From VRUE01 sp963697915 (lineage in GTDB: Bacteria > Actinomycetota > Thermoleophilia > Solirubrobacterales > 70-9), in assembly GCA_963697915.1 (NCBI GenBank), contig OY969103.1, positions 62,001 through 126,000 of the forward strand: 64,000 nucleotides of DNA. Reading direction: 5' to 3'. A program made the position numbers and the translations under genes. Under the pieces are notes generated by a model. It was not told where the DNA came from. It made no database searches and saw nothing but the letters and a program-made list of their open reading frames with translations. Shown here piece after piece: positions 16,838-26,308 of this stretch. Position 1 is the first letter of the stretch. Each line of letters opens with the position of its first letter.

Positions 16838-17512
16838 CTACTCGGGGCCTCGTTCGAACTGCTCGGCCCTGGTTTGGCTCTGCTCGGCCCGCCAGAGGCG
16901 CACTTTCTCGTGGTCGCCGGAGACCAGGACATCGGGCACTCCCCAGCCCCGGTAGTTGGGCGGGCGGGTGTAGTGCGGGTACTCCGGCGCCCCCTCGAGG
17001 ACGCGGCTGAACGACTCCTCGACGGCGCTGCGCTCGTGGCCCAGCGCGCCCGGCAGCTTGCGCATGACGACGTCGGCCAGCACCATCGCCGGCAGCTCGC
17101 CGCCGGCCAGCACATAGCGGCCGATCGAGACCTCGTCGTCGGCCAGGTGCTCGTGCACCCGCTCGTCGAAGCCCTCGTAGCGGCCGCAGAGCACCGCCAG
17201 GTGGGGCTCCGCCGTGAGCTCGTCGGCGAGCTCGTCGTCGAGCAGCCGGCCGGTCGGCGAGAGCAGCACCACCCGCGGGCGCCCGTTTGGGTAGGCGGCC
17301 TCCAGCGCCGCGTCGACGACGTCGACACGCAGCACCATCCCCGCCCCGCCCCCATACGGCGCGTCATCGACCTGCCCCGCCCCCAGCGGCGTCGAGTCGC
17401 GGTAGTTGAAGAAGCGCAGCTCGTTCCCCTTGCTGAGCGCGTTCTGCACCGAGCGCTGCGACTGGAACCAGTCGAAAGCCTCTGGGAAAAGAGTAAAGAC
17501 GTCTAACTTCAT
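16838..17512 (-). CDS. trmD: tRNA (guanine-N1)-methyltransferase
   Basis: A 224-residue SPOUT methyltransferase that makes m1G37 in tRNAs. It shows the family start MKLDVFTLFPEAFD, the PYGGGAGMV loop, the knot motif LCGRYEGFDERV and SIGRYVLAGGELPAMVLAD, ending in YTRPPNYRGWGVPDVLVSGDH. The gene sits between khpA and rplS. In most bacteria rimM precedes trmD in this operon; here only about 100 nt separate it from the KH gene. Confidence 0.97.
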   Translation of the reverse strand: MKLDVFTLFPEAFDWFQSQRSVQNALSKGNELRFFNYRDSTPLGAGQVDDAPYGGGAGMVLRVDVVDAALEAAYPNGRPRVVLLSPTGRLLDDELADELTAEPHLAVLCGRYEGFDERVHEHLADDEVSIGRYVLAGGELPAMVLADVVMRKLPGALGHERSAVEESFSRVLEGAPEYPHYTRPPNYRGWGVPDVLVSGDHEKVRLWRAEQSQTRAEQFERGPE

Positions 17513-17613
17513 CGATTAGCGAGCGTCACGATCTGATTCTCCGCGAGCGGCGCTGATATGGCGATCGCCGCCACCCGCGGACGCGAAGCGGAGCAGGTGG
17601 CGGAACATGTCAA

Positions 17614-17844
17614 TCAATCGAGGATGTCGACGACCACGCGGCGGTCGAGGCGCACGGCGGCGGCCTTGGCGACGGTGCGGATCGCGTTGGCGACGCGGCC
17701 CCCTTTGCCGATCACACGGCCAAGGTCGTCCTCGGCGACGCTGATCTCGTAGATCAGGTCCCCGTCCTCTTCCAGCTCCTCGACCTCGACCGCGTCGGGG
17801 TCCTCGACCAGCGCTCTGACGAGGAACTCGAGTAGCTCGGTCAC
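17614..17844 (-). CDS. khpA: KH-domain RNA-binding protein KhpA
   Basis: A 76-residue single KH-domain protein. The GxxG-type loop is present as DLGRVIGKGGRVANAIR, preceded by an acidic strand region (EVEELEEDGDLIYEISVAEDD). KhpA binds RNA and often partners KhpB/Jag. Its place between rpsP and trmD is the usual one in Gram-positive bacteria. It follows rpsP by 3 nt, so the two are certainly cotranscribed. Confidence 0.95.
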   Translation of the reverse strand: MTELLEFLVRALVEDPDAVEVEELEEDGDLIYEISVAEDDLGRVIGKGGRVANAIRTVAKAAAVRLDRRVVVDILD

Positions 17845-17847
17845 CGG

Positions 17848-18102
17848 CTAGCTTCCGGAGGCGGCGATGCCCTTGGTCCGCAGCAGCCCGGCGACGGTCT
17901 CCGAGGGCTGCGCGCCGTGCTCCAGCCAGTGGCGGGCGCGCTCCTCGTCGAGCTCGATCGTCGAGGGCTCGGTCTGCGGGTTGTACCGGCCGATCGTCTC
18001 GATCGTGCGCCCGTCACGCGGCGAGCGTTTGTCGGCGACGACGATCCGCCAGATCGGGTTCTTCTTCGAACCCACCCTTCTAAGTCTGATTCGCACAGCC
18101 AT
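17848..18102 (-). CDS. rpsP: 30S ribosomal protein S16
   Basis: An 84-residue S16, a small-subunit assembly protein. It begins MAVRIRLRRVGSKKNPIWRIVVADKRSPRDGR and has the GRYNP motif and WLEHGAQPSETV near the end, all conserved. It lies 14 nt downstream of ffh, and khpA follows at once. Confidence 0.97.
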   Translation of the reverse strand: MAVRIRLRRVGSKKNPIWRIVVADKRSPRDGRTIETIGRYNPQTEPSTIELDEERARHWLEHGAQPSETVAGLLRTKGIAASGS

Positions 18103-18116
18103 CGGGATCGGGCAGG

Positions 18117-19481
<1,365 letters not shown>

Positions 19482-19490
19482 GCCACCAGG

Positions 19491-20489
19491 CTACTCGGCG
19501 AGAAGGGCGCGGGCGAAGTCCTCGGCATCGAAGGGGCGCAGGTCCTCGAGCTGCTCGCCGACGCCGATCAGCTTCACCGGGATGTCCAGCTCACTGGCGA
19601 TCGCCAGCACGATGCCGCCCTTCGCGGTGCCGTCGAGCTTGGTCAGGACGACGCCGTCGACCTCGACCGCCTCGGCGAAGATCTTCGCCTGGCGCAGGCC
19701 GTTCTGGCCGGTGGTCGCGTCGATCGAGATCAGCGTCTCGTGCGGCGCGCCGGGCATCTGCTTGTCGATCACCCGCCGCACCTTGGCCAGCTCGTCCATC
19801 AGGTTGCCCTGGGTGTGGAGGCGGCCGGCGGTGTCGACGATGACGACGTCGGCGCCGCGGGCACGGGCGGCGGCGATCGCGTCGAAGGCGACCGCGCCGG
19901 GGTCGCCGCCGGGCTCCGAGCGGATCAGTTCCGCCCCGGCCCGCTGCGCCCACTCGGCCAGCTGCTCGGCCGCGGCGGCGCGGTAGGTGTCGCCGGCGGC
20001 GAGCACGACCGAGAGGCCGAATTCCTTCGAGAGATGCCAGGCGACCTTGCCGATCGTCGTCGTCTTGCCGGTGCCGTTGACGCCGACCATCAGCAGCACG
20101 GCCGGCTCGGCGCTGAGGTCGATCGGCTGCCGCTCGCTGGAGGCGACCTCGGCGAGGATCTCGATCAACCGCTCGCGCACCGCCTCGCCGTCGGCCGGGA
20201 CGGCGCCGCTATCGACCTCCTGCTCGAGCCGTTCGACCACCGCGGCGGTCGTCGGCGCGCCGACGTCGGCGAGGATCAGGGCCTCCTCGAGCCGCTCCCA
20301 GGTCTCCTCGTCGATGCGGTCGAAGACGCTGGAGGAGATCTCCTCGACCAGCGCCTGGCGGCTTTTCGAGAGACTCTCCCGGAGGCGGCGGAAGACGCCG
20401 CGGCGCTTGCCCTCGTCCTCCTCCTCGGGCGCAGCCCGCGTCGCTTCGCGCGCGCCGAGGTCGAAGATCTCCTGCCAGGAGGTGGCCAT
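19491..20489 (-). CDS. ftsY: SRP receptor FtsY
   Basis: The 332-residue receptor for the signal recognition particle, at the membrane surface. The GTPase motifs are GVNGTGKTTTIGKVAW, DTYRAAAAEQL, DTAGRLHTQGNLM and TKLDGTAKGG. The N-terminal acidic A domain is short (about 30 residues), as often in actinobacteria, and is followed by the NG domain. It starts 6 nt after smc ends; smc, ftsY and ffh are co-oriented. Confidence 0.97.
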   Translation of the reverse strand: MATSWQEIFDLGAREATRAAPEEEDEGKRRGVFRRLRESLSKSRQALVEEISSSVFDRIDEETWERLEEALILADVGAPTTAAVVERLEQEVDSGAVPADGEAVRERLIEILAEVASSERQPIDLSAEPAVLLMVGVNGTGKTTTIGKVAWHLSKEFGLSVVLAAGDTYRAAAAEQLAEWAQRAGAELIRSEPGGDPGAVAFDAIAAARARGADVVIVDTAGRLHTQGNLMDELAKVRRVIDKQMPGAPHETLISIDATTGQNGLRQAKIFAEAVEVDGVVLTKLDGTAKGGIVLAIASELDIPVKLIGVGEQLEDLRPFDAEDFARALLAE

Positions 20490-20495
20490 CGCTGC

Positions 20496-22970
20496 CTACG
20501 CGGCGGCGGCGGAGTCGCCGTGGGCGGCAGGCTCTCCGGCGGCCTGACGGCCGAGCCCGGCCTCCGCCTCCTCAGCGTCCGCCCCCTCCTCGCCCCGCTC
20601 CTGGGCAAGACCGGCGAAGGGCGGCGGGCTCGCCGGCGTCTCGCCACCGCTCTCCGCCTCGACTTCGCGGGGCAGGCGGCGGGAGACGACTTTGGTCACG
20701 CCGTCGCCGCCCATGGTCACGCCGTAGAGCACGTCGGCGGCGTCCATCGTCCGTTTCTGATGGGTGACGATGACGAACTGGGCGCGATCGGAGAAGCGCC
20801 GGATCAGCTGCAGGAAGCGGTCGATGTTGGCATCGTCGAGCGCCGCCTCGACCTCGTCGAGGATGTAGAAGGGGCAGGGCCGGGCGAGGAAGACGGCGAA
20901 GACGAAGGCGATCGCGACCAGCGACTTCTCGCCGCCGGAGAGCAGCGAGAGCTTGCGCGTCGACTTGCCCGCCGGGGTGACCTCGATCTCCACCCCGAGC
21001 TCCTCGCGCTCTTCTTCCCCCTCCTCCTCGATCTCCGCCTCGCCCTCGGCGCCCTCGGCCGCCGGGGCCTCCTCCGTGTCGCGGACCGGCCGCAGGCTGA
21101 CCCGCCGCAGGGCGCCGCGGCCACCGGGGAAGAGGTGCTCGACCATCTCCTCGAAGTTCTTCGCCGTCGCCTCGAAGGTCTGCTCGAAGGCGCGCTCGAT
21201 CTCGCGGTCGATGTCGCGGATCAAGGCCTCGAGCTCGCGCATCCCGCGCTCGGTGTCCTCGCGCTGGGCCTGCAGCGACTCGACGTGCTCGCGCGCCTCC
21301 TCGTACTCCTGCTCGGCGAGCGGGTTCACCGGCCCGATCTGGGAGCGGCGGCGCTCCAGCCGCTGCAGGCGGCGGTCGATGTCGGCCCGCTCCTCGTCGC
21401 TCAGCGGCTCCTCGGCCCGCTCGACCTCCTCGCCGAGGCCCTCGGCGATCGTCGCCAGCTCCTTGGCCGCCTCTGCCCGGCGGTCGCCGAGGTGGGCGGC
21501 CTCGACCTGCGCCTCGGTGAACGCGTCGGAGGCGGCTTTCATCCGCACCTGCAGCTCCGACTCCTGCCGCGAGCAGGCGCGCATCTCCTCGGCGATCGCG
21601 TCGCCGTCGCCCTCCTCGCCGACGACCTTGGCTTCGATCCGCTCGACCCGAGTCCGGATCGCGGTTTCGGCGGCGCTCGTCGCGGCGGCCGCGGCGCGCA
21701 CGTCGTCGAGCAGTTCCTCGCCGCTGGCGACCCGCGCCCGCAGCGCTTCGCGGTGGCGCTCGCCGACCAGGCCCTCCGCCCGGCGGGCGTGGCGCACGGC
21801 GCGCTCGGCGCCGGCCTGAACCCGTCCCAGCGCCGCCTCCCGCTCGGCCTCGGAGGACTCGTCCGAACGCGCCCTGGCGAGACCCTCGGTCGCGCCGGCG
21901 AGGCCGGCGTCGATCTCGCCCAGCTCCTCCTCCAGCTTGCGCGCCCGCTCGCCGGGGGCGCCCTCAGAGGCGCCCAGGTCAAGGGTCAGCGGCCCGAACT
22001 CGGCCCGCAGCGCCTCCAGCGCCGTCGCCAGCTCGGCCTCGCGGGTGGTGAGCCCAGCGGCGCGCACGGCGACTCGCTGCTGCTCCCCTCGCAGCTTGGT
22101 CAGCAGCCCCCAGGCCTGGGTGCGCTCGCGGTCGCGGGCCGCGAAGCGCTCCTCGGCGGCGCGACGGCGGCCGCTGACCTCGGCGAGCTGCTGCTCGACC
22201 TCGGCCCGCTGCCCGCGTGCCACCTCGGCCCGTTCTTCCGCGGCCTTCGCCCGGTCGGCGCCGAAGCGCAGTTCCTCGGCAACCAGGCGGCCGCGCAGTT
22301 CGAGTTCCTCGCGCTCGATCCGGGCGCCCAGCTCGGCCGCCTGCGCCTGGCGCTTCAGCGGCCGCAGCCGCGCCCGCGCCTCGCGCTCGAGGTCGAAGGC
22401 GCGATCGAGGTTGTCGCGCGCGGCGCGCAGCTTCAGCTCGGCGCGGCGGCGGCGTTTGCGGTGCTTGCCCAGCCCCGCCGCCTCCTCGACCAGGAGCCGC
22501 CGCTCGCGCGGCTTGGAGTGGACGATCGACTCGACCCGGCCCTGGCTGATCACCGAGTGCATCTCGCGTCCCAGGTTGGTGTCGGAGAGCACCTCCGTCA
22601 CGTCGATGAGGCGGCAGCGGGCGCCGTTCAACCGGTAGGAGCCGTCGCCGGAGCGGTCGAGGGTGCGCTGCACGGCGATCTCGGAGAGCTCGGTCGCGGC
22701 ACGCCCTTCGGAGTTGTCGATCACGACCTCGACCTCGGCGGCGCGGCGCTGGCCGACGCCTTTGCCGCCGGCCGAGATCACGTCCTGCATCGAGGCGCCG
22801 CGGATCGCGCCCGGGCTCTGCTCGCCCAGCGCCCAGAGCACCGCGTCGGTGATGTTCGACTTGCCCGAGCCGTTGGGACCGACGATCACGCTGACGCCCG
22901 GAGAGAACTCCAGCTTGGTGCGCGCGGGGAACGACTTGAACCCCTTCATCTCGATCGATCTCAGATACAT
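20496..22970 (-). CDS. smc: Chromosome segregation SMC ATPase, short and apparently hingeless
   Basis: Both halves of the SMC head are intact: Walker A GPNGSGKSN at residues 31–39 and, at the C-terminus, the signature LSLLSGGEKS (674–683) and Walker B FYILDEVEAALDD (701–713). The usual IGPVNPLAEQEYEE joint occurs at 545–558. The whole protein is 824 residues, against about 1,150–1,200 normally. Coiled coil runs from about 168 to 325 and 345 to 545, and the roughly 150-residue hinge with its Gly-rich motif is not there; a short linker (GPLTLDLGASEGAPG, 326–340) takes its place. No Cys pair suggests a zinc hook. There is an acidic insert at 631–657 and a 55-residue disordered tail. scpA and scpB are at 56.1–57.4 kb. 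Confidence 0.93.
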   Translation of the reverse strand: MYLRSIEMKGFKSFPARTKLEFSPGVSVIVGPNGSGKSNITDAVLWALGEQSPGAIRGASMQDVISAGGKGVGQRRAAEVEVVIDNSEGRAATELSEIAVQRTLDRSGDGSYRLNGARCRLIDVTEVLSDTNLGREMHSVISQGRVESIVHSKPRERRLLVEEAAGLGKHRKRRRRAELKLRAARDNLDRAFDLEREARARLRPLKRQAQAAELGARIEREELELRGRLVAEELRFGADRAKAAEERAEVARGQRAEVEQQLAEVSGRRRAAEERFAARDRERTQAWGLLTKLRGEQQRVAVRAAGLTTREAELATALEALRAEFGPLTLDLGASEGAPGERARKLEEELGEIDAGLAGATEGLARARSDESSEAEREAALGRVQAGAERAVRHARRAEGLVGERHREALRARVASGEELLDDVRAAAAATSAAETAIRTRVERIEAKVVGEEGDGDAIAEEMRACSRQESELQVRMKAASDAFTEAQVEAAHLGDRRAEAAKELATIAEGLGEEVERAEEPLSDEERADIDRRLQRLERRRSQIGPVNPLAEQEYEEAREHVESLQAQREDTERGMRELEALIRDIDREIERAFEQTFEATAKNFEEMVEHLFPGGRGALRRVSLRPVRDTEEAPAAEGAEGEAEIEEEGEEEREELGVEIEVTPAGKSTRKLSLLSGGEKSLVAIAFVFAVFLARPCPFYILDEVEAALDDANIDRFLQLIRRFSDRAQFVIVTHQKRTMDAADVLYGVTMGGDGVTKVVSRRLPREVEAESGGETPASPPPFAGLAQERGEEGADAEEAEAGLGRQAAGEPAAHGDSAAAA

Positions 22971-23018
22971 CTCTCGTCCTCGACAGGCTTCCGTTTGAGT
23001 CGGACGCGACGCCTGGGG

Positions 23019-23690
23019 CTAACCCCCGAGCTGCGCCAACGCCTCTTCCGCCGCCATCTGCTCCGCTGCCTTCTTGCTGCGCCCGGCGCCGGTTCCCACC
23101 CGCTCCCCGTCGACTGTCGCCTCCACTTCGAAGGTACGCCGGTGGGCGGGGCCCGATTCGCCGATCACGCCGTAGGTTACGCGCGCCCGGCGCCGGGCAA
23201 GCAGCTCCTGCAGCGCTGACTTCGCATCCACCGGAGCTTCTGTCGCGTACTCGATCTGCGGTCCGAAGGCGGTGGCGACCGCGGTCGCCACCCGTTCGAA
23301 GCCGAAGGCGACGAAACAGGCGCCGATCAGCGCCTCGGTGACCTCGGGCAGCGGCCGTGAGCCGCCCAGCAGGACCGAGGCCGGGATCGCCTCCTCGAGC
23401 TCGGGCTCGGCCCCTTCCAGCATCGCCGGCACACCCAGCTCGTGGCCGACTTCGGCGCAGGAGGCACCGCTAACGGCGTGGTTGTGGATCTTGGTCAGGC
23501 CGCCGGCGTCGATCTCGGGGAAGCGCTCGGAGATCGCCGCGGCGACGGCCAGGGCGAGGACGCTGTCGCCGAGGTAGGCGAGGCGGCCATAGGACTCCGG
23601 GCCCTCGGCCCAGGAGCTGTGCGTGAGGGCCTGCTCGCGCAGCTCCTCGGGCAGCTCGGTGATCAGCCCGGCGAGCGCCTCGACGCTCAC
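23019..23690 (-). CDS. rnc: Ribonuclease III with altered active site
   Basis: A 223-residue RNase III: an N-terminal endonuclease domain and a C-terminal double-stranded RNA-binding domain ending GAGRSKKAAEQMAAEEAL. The helix that normally reads ERLEFLGDS reads GRLAYLGDS here, so the two Glu positions (E. coli E38 and E41) are Gly35 and Ala38, while Asp42 (D45) remains. At the second site DTVEALIG appears as EVTEALIG, so D114 is Glu116 and E117 is retained as Glu119. Catalysis may be weakened or altered. Start GTG 23690 overlaps the acpP stop (GTGA), and smc follows. Confidence 0.9.
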   Translation of the reverse strand: MSVEALAGLITELPEELREQALTHSSWAEGPESYGRLAYLGDSVLALAVAAAISERFPEIDAGGLTKIHNHAVSGASCAEVGHELGVPAMLEGAEPELEEAIPASVLLGGSRPLPEVTEALIGACFVAFGFERVATAVATAFGPQIEYATEAPVDAKSALQELLARRRARVTYGVIGESGPAHRRTFEVEATVDGERVGTGAGRSKKAAEQMAAEEALAQLGG

Positions 23691-23935
23691 GCCGTTGGGG
23701 CGTGCTCGACGACGAAGGAGACCGCGTCGCCGACGGTCTTGATCCGCGCCGCCTGCTCCTCGGAGACCGAGATCCCGTAGCGGTCCTCGAGCTCCATCAC
23801 CAGCTCGTAGAGGTCGAGCGAGTCGGCGTCGAGGTCCTCGCGGAAGCGGGTGTCCTCGGCGATCCGCCCGGGGTCGACCTCGAGCTCCTCGGCGAGGTGG
23901 TCGCGGACCAGCCCCATGACCTCGTCCCGGTTCAT
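23687..23935 (-). CDS. acpP: Acyl carrier protein
   Basis: An 82-residue acyl carrier protein for fatty-acid synthesis. The phosphopantetheine attachment Ser is in DADSLDLYELVMELE; helices before and after are acidic as expected. ATG 23935 lies 13 nt after plsX ends. Order plsX–acpP–rnc–smc matches many Gram-positive genomes. FabD, FabG and FabF genes are not next to it. Confidence 0.96.
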   Translation of the reverse strand: MNRDEVMGLVRDHLAEELEVDPGRIAEDTRFREDLDADSLDLYELVMELEDRYGISVSEEQAARIKTVGDAVSFVVEHAPTA

Positions 23936-23948
23936 CCCGGATGTCCTA

Positions 23949-24974
23949 TCACGCGCCCCCCTCGCCAGCCAGCGCGCCCCGCGTCGCCCCGCCCCGTTCG
24001 AGCAGCGCCGCCGTGCGCCCGACCGCGTCGACCTCGGCGCAGCGCGCCGCCAGCCGTACCGCGTTGGCGATCCCCTCGGCGCCGGCGCTGCCGTGGCCGA
24101 CGACGGCAACCCCGCGCAAGCCGAGCAGCACCGCGCCGCCGGTCGCGTCGGGGCGCAGCTCGCGGCGCAGGCCGCCCAGCGCCGGGCGCAGCAGGAGCCC
24201 GCCGGCGGCGGCCAGCGGGTTGGAGCGGGCGGCATCGCCGATCGCCCCGGTCAGCGCCTTCGCGGTCCCCTCCATCAGCTTCAGCGCGACGTTGCCGGTG
24301 AAGCCGTCGGTGACGACGACGTCGGCCACCCCGGCGGGCAGGTCGCGGCCCTCGACGTTGCCGGCGAACTCGATCCCCTTCGCCTCGGCGAGCAGCGCGT
24401 GCGCGGCGACGACCTCCTCCCTGCCCTTGCCCGACTCCTCGCCGACCGAGAGCAGCCCGACCCGGGGGCGCTCGACGGCGAGCACCGCCTCGCTGAAGGC
24501 GGCGCCGAGGAAGGCGAACTGGACCAGGTGCTGGGCGCGCACCTCGACGTTGGCGCCGACGTCGAGGAAGAGAACCGCCTTGCCGGGCACCGGCAGCTGC
24601 ACCGCGAGGGCCGGCCGCTGCACGCCGCGCAGGCGGCGCAGGCCGAAGGTCGCGGCGGCCATCGTCGCCCCGGTCGAGCCGTGGCTGGCGAGCGCGTCGG
24701 CGCGCCCCTCGGCGACCTCGCGGGCGGCGCGCACCACCGAGGCCTCCTTCTTGGCCCGCACCGCCGGCACCGGGTCCTCCTCGTTGGCGATCCACTCGGC
24801 GGTCGGGACCACCTCGATCCCGTCGACCCCGTCGAGGCCGAGCTCCTCGGGCGGCCCGAAGACGCGCAGTCGGATGCCGTCCGCCGCGGCCTGGCGGGCG
24901 CCCTCAGCGAGCGCGGCGAAGCCCTGCTCGGCGCCGAAGCCGTCGAGGGCGACGGTCACGTCGCCGCCCGGCAT
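23949..24974 (-). CDS. plsX: Phosphate acyltransferase PlsX
   Basis: A 341-residue PlsX, which converts acyl-ACP to acyl-phosphate for phospholipid synthesis. It begins with VTVALDGFGAEQG, has the SHGSTGATMAAA variant of the usual SAGNTGALMA loop, then RPALAVQLP, a FLDVGANVEV segment and DGFTGNVALKLMEG. The N-terminal DxxG reads DGFGAE rather than DAMGGD, a mild variation. It is 1 nt from rpmF and followed by acpP, the expected context. Confidence 0.93.
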   Translation of the reverse strand: MPGGDVTVALDGFGAEQGFAALAEGARQAAADGIRLRVFGPPEELGLDGVDGIEVVPTAEWIANEEDPVPAVRAKKEASVVRAAREVAEGRADALASHGSTGATMAAATFGLRRLRGVQRPALAVQLPVPGKAVLFLDVGANVEVRAQHLVQFAFLGAAFSEAVLAVERPRVGLLSVGEESGKGREEVVAAHALLAEAKGIEFAGNVEGRDLPAGVADVVVTDGFTGNVALKLMEGTAKALTGAIGDAARSNPLAAAGGLLLRPALGGLRRELRPDATGGAVLLGLRGVAVVGHGSAGAEGIANAVRLAARCAEVDAVGRTAALLERGGATRGALAGEGGA

Positions 24975-25190
24975 CTACTCGTCGTCGGAGGAGGCGCCCG
25001 CGGTGGGATCGGCGATCGTGTGCTTGATCACCTCACGGCCTGCGTAAGTGCCGCAGGTCGGGCAGACGCGGTGCGGCAGCCGCGGGCTGTGGCAGCGCGG
25101 GCACTGGTTGAGTCGGGCCTTGCCGGCCTTGTGCGTGGCGCGCCGCTTGTCGCGGCGGGCGCTTGACGTTCTCTTCTTCGGGACGGCCAT
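24975..25190 (-). CDS. rpmF: 50S ribosomal protein L32
   Basis: A 71-residue L32. The conserved start MAVPKKRTSSARRDKRRATHK is followed by the zinc-binding pairs CPRCHSPRLPHRVCPTCG. It has a short acidic tail. It lies between the DUF177 gene and plsX, the typical arrangement. With L28 also carrying CxxC pairs, this genome appears to use zinc-containing forms of these proteins here. Confidence 0.97.
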   Translation of the reverse strand: MAVPKKRTSSARRDKRRATHKAGKARLNQCPRCHSPRLPHRVCPTCGTYAGREVIKHTIADPTAGASSDDE

Positions 25191-25211
25191 CGGGTGCGGA
25201 ATGGTAGCGGG

Positions 25212-25736
25212 CTACTCCAACTCAAGCTCACGCAGCTTCGCCCAGCGGGGGTCGCCGCCCACGTCGTGCTTGTGAGCTTGGGGGTTTGAGTCGTTCAGTG
25301 ACTCGCCACAAACGGGGCAGAGGCCGGCGCAGTCTTGGCGGCAGAGGATCTGGTTGGGGAGGGCGAGGATCGCCGCGTCGTGGGCCCAGCGGCCGAGCTC
25401 GAGCTCGTCGTCGACCACGTAGGGGCTGCGCAGCTCCTCGTCCTCGGTTTCGGCCTGGTCGACCTCGCGGGCATCGACCTCGACCTCCGCCGTCGCCGGC
25501 TCCAGGCAGCGCATGCAGGGCCCCTCTATCCGCAGCGGGAAACGCAGCCGGAAGGCGTACCCGCTGCTCGGCCGCGAAACGTCGACCCTGGCCTCGGCCT
25601 CGGCCGGCACCGCCGCGTAGGCCTGGCCGCCCAGCTCGAGCGGCTCGAAGGCGACGGGCAGCTCGAGTCGCACTCCCTGCCCGTGGGCGAGAGCGAGGCG
25701 CGCGAGATCGATGGTCGTGGTCTGCGCTTTCGCCAT
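25212..25736 (-). CDS. DUF177/YceD family protein
   Basis: A 174-residue YceD-family protein. The family features are CMRCLEPA in the middle and the C-terminal block CRQDCAGLCPVCGESLN followed by DPRWAKLREL. YceD is linked with 23S rRNA accumulation and is almost always encoded before rpmF, as here. The cysteines look like a zinc site. The gene is the first of the rpmF–plsX–acpP–rnc–smc operon and is divergent from a methyltransferase gene 29 nt away. Confidence 0.92.
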   Translation of the reverse strand: MAKAQTTTIDLARLALAHGQGVRLELPVAFEPLELGGQAYAAVPAEAEARVDVSRPSSGYAFRLRFPLRIEGPCMRCLEPATAEVEVDAREVDQAETEDEELRSPYVVDDELELGRWAHDAAILALPNQILCRQDCAGLCPVCGESLNDSNPQAHKHDVGGDPRWAKLRELELE

Positions 25737-25765
25737 TCGGTGCCTCCGCTGCGGTGGGACTTACG

Positions 25766-26290
25766 ATGGACGCCTCGCAACGAGATTACGAGATGGGCCA
25801 ATTCCACTGGAAACCGGAGACCTACCTGGACCTGATCCGGGCCGAGGTGCCGCGCTTCGACGAGCTGCAGGAAGCGGCGATCGCCGCCGTCCCCTTCGCG
25901 CCGCAGCGGGTGCTGGAGCTGGGGATGGGGACCGGTGAGACGACCCGGCGCCTGATCGAGGCCTACCCGGAGAGCTGGGTGATCGGCCTCGACTCGAGCC
26001 CGGAGATGGTCTTCCGCGCCCGACAGAACTACGACGACGTGCAGCTCGCCCGCATGGAGGACCCCCTCCCCGACGGTCCCTGGGACCTGGTGATCGGCGT
26101 GCTCTCCATCAACGAGCTCAGCGACGAGCAGAAGCGGAGCCTCTTCCGTCGAGTCCGCGAGCACTCACGCTCGCTCGTGATCGGCGACCGCTTCGAGGAC
26201 GACCAGCTCGAGCGCATGGTCGAGTGGGTCGGCGGCGAGGTCACCTGGCGGGCCGACGACCTCGCCGTCGTCCGCGCCGCCTACGACTGA
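25766..26290 (+). CDS. Class I SAM-dependent methyltransferase
   Basis: A 174-residue methyltransferase. Motif I is VLELGMGTGETTRRLIE, motif II ends in GLDSSPEMV, and WDLVIGVLSINEL matches motif IV. The substrate is not evident; the small size and absence of an extra domain are typical of Methyltransf_25-like proteins. It is alone on the plus strand, divergent from the DUF177 gene and convergent with the coiled-coil gene, with a perfect palindrome over both stop codons. Confidence 0.85.
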   Translation: MDASQRDYEMGQFHWKPETYLDLIRAEVPRFDELQEAAIAAVPFAPQRVLELGMGTGETTRRLIEAYPESWVIGLDSSPEMVFRARQNYDDVQLARMEDPLPDGPWDLVIGVLSINELSDEQKRSLFRRVREHSRSLVIGDRFEDDQLERMVEWVGGEVTWRADDLAVVRAAYD

Positions 26291-26308
26291 ACAGCGCTAG
26301 CGCTGTTC
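26289..26308. terminator. 20-bp perfect palindrome over two convergent stop codons
   Basis: GAACAGCGCT and its exact complement meet without a loop at the junction of the methyltransferase and coiled-coil genes; the two stop codons lie inside it. It could stop transcription from both sides, although there is no T-run. A hairpin would need a few unpaired central bases. Confidence 0.45.

Noticed and set aside
19740..23219. Very long open frame on the plus strand opposite ftsY and smc
   Set aside because: It is antisense to well-supported genes and rich in Arg, Gly, Leu and Asp; such shadow frames are expected at this GC content.
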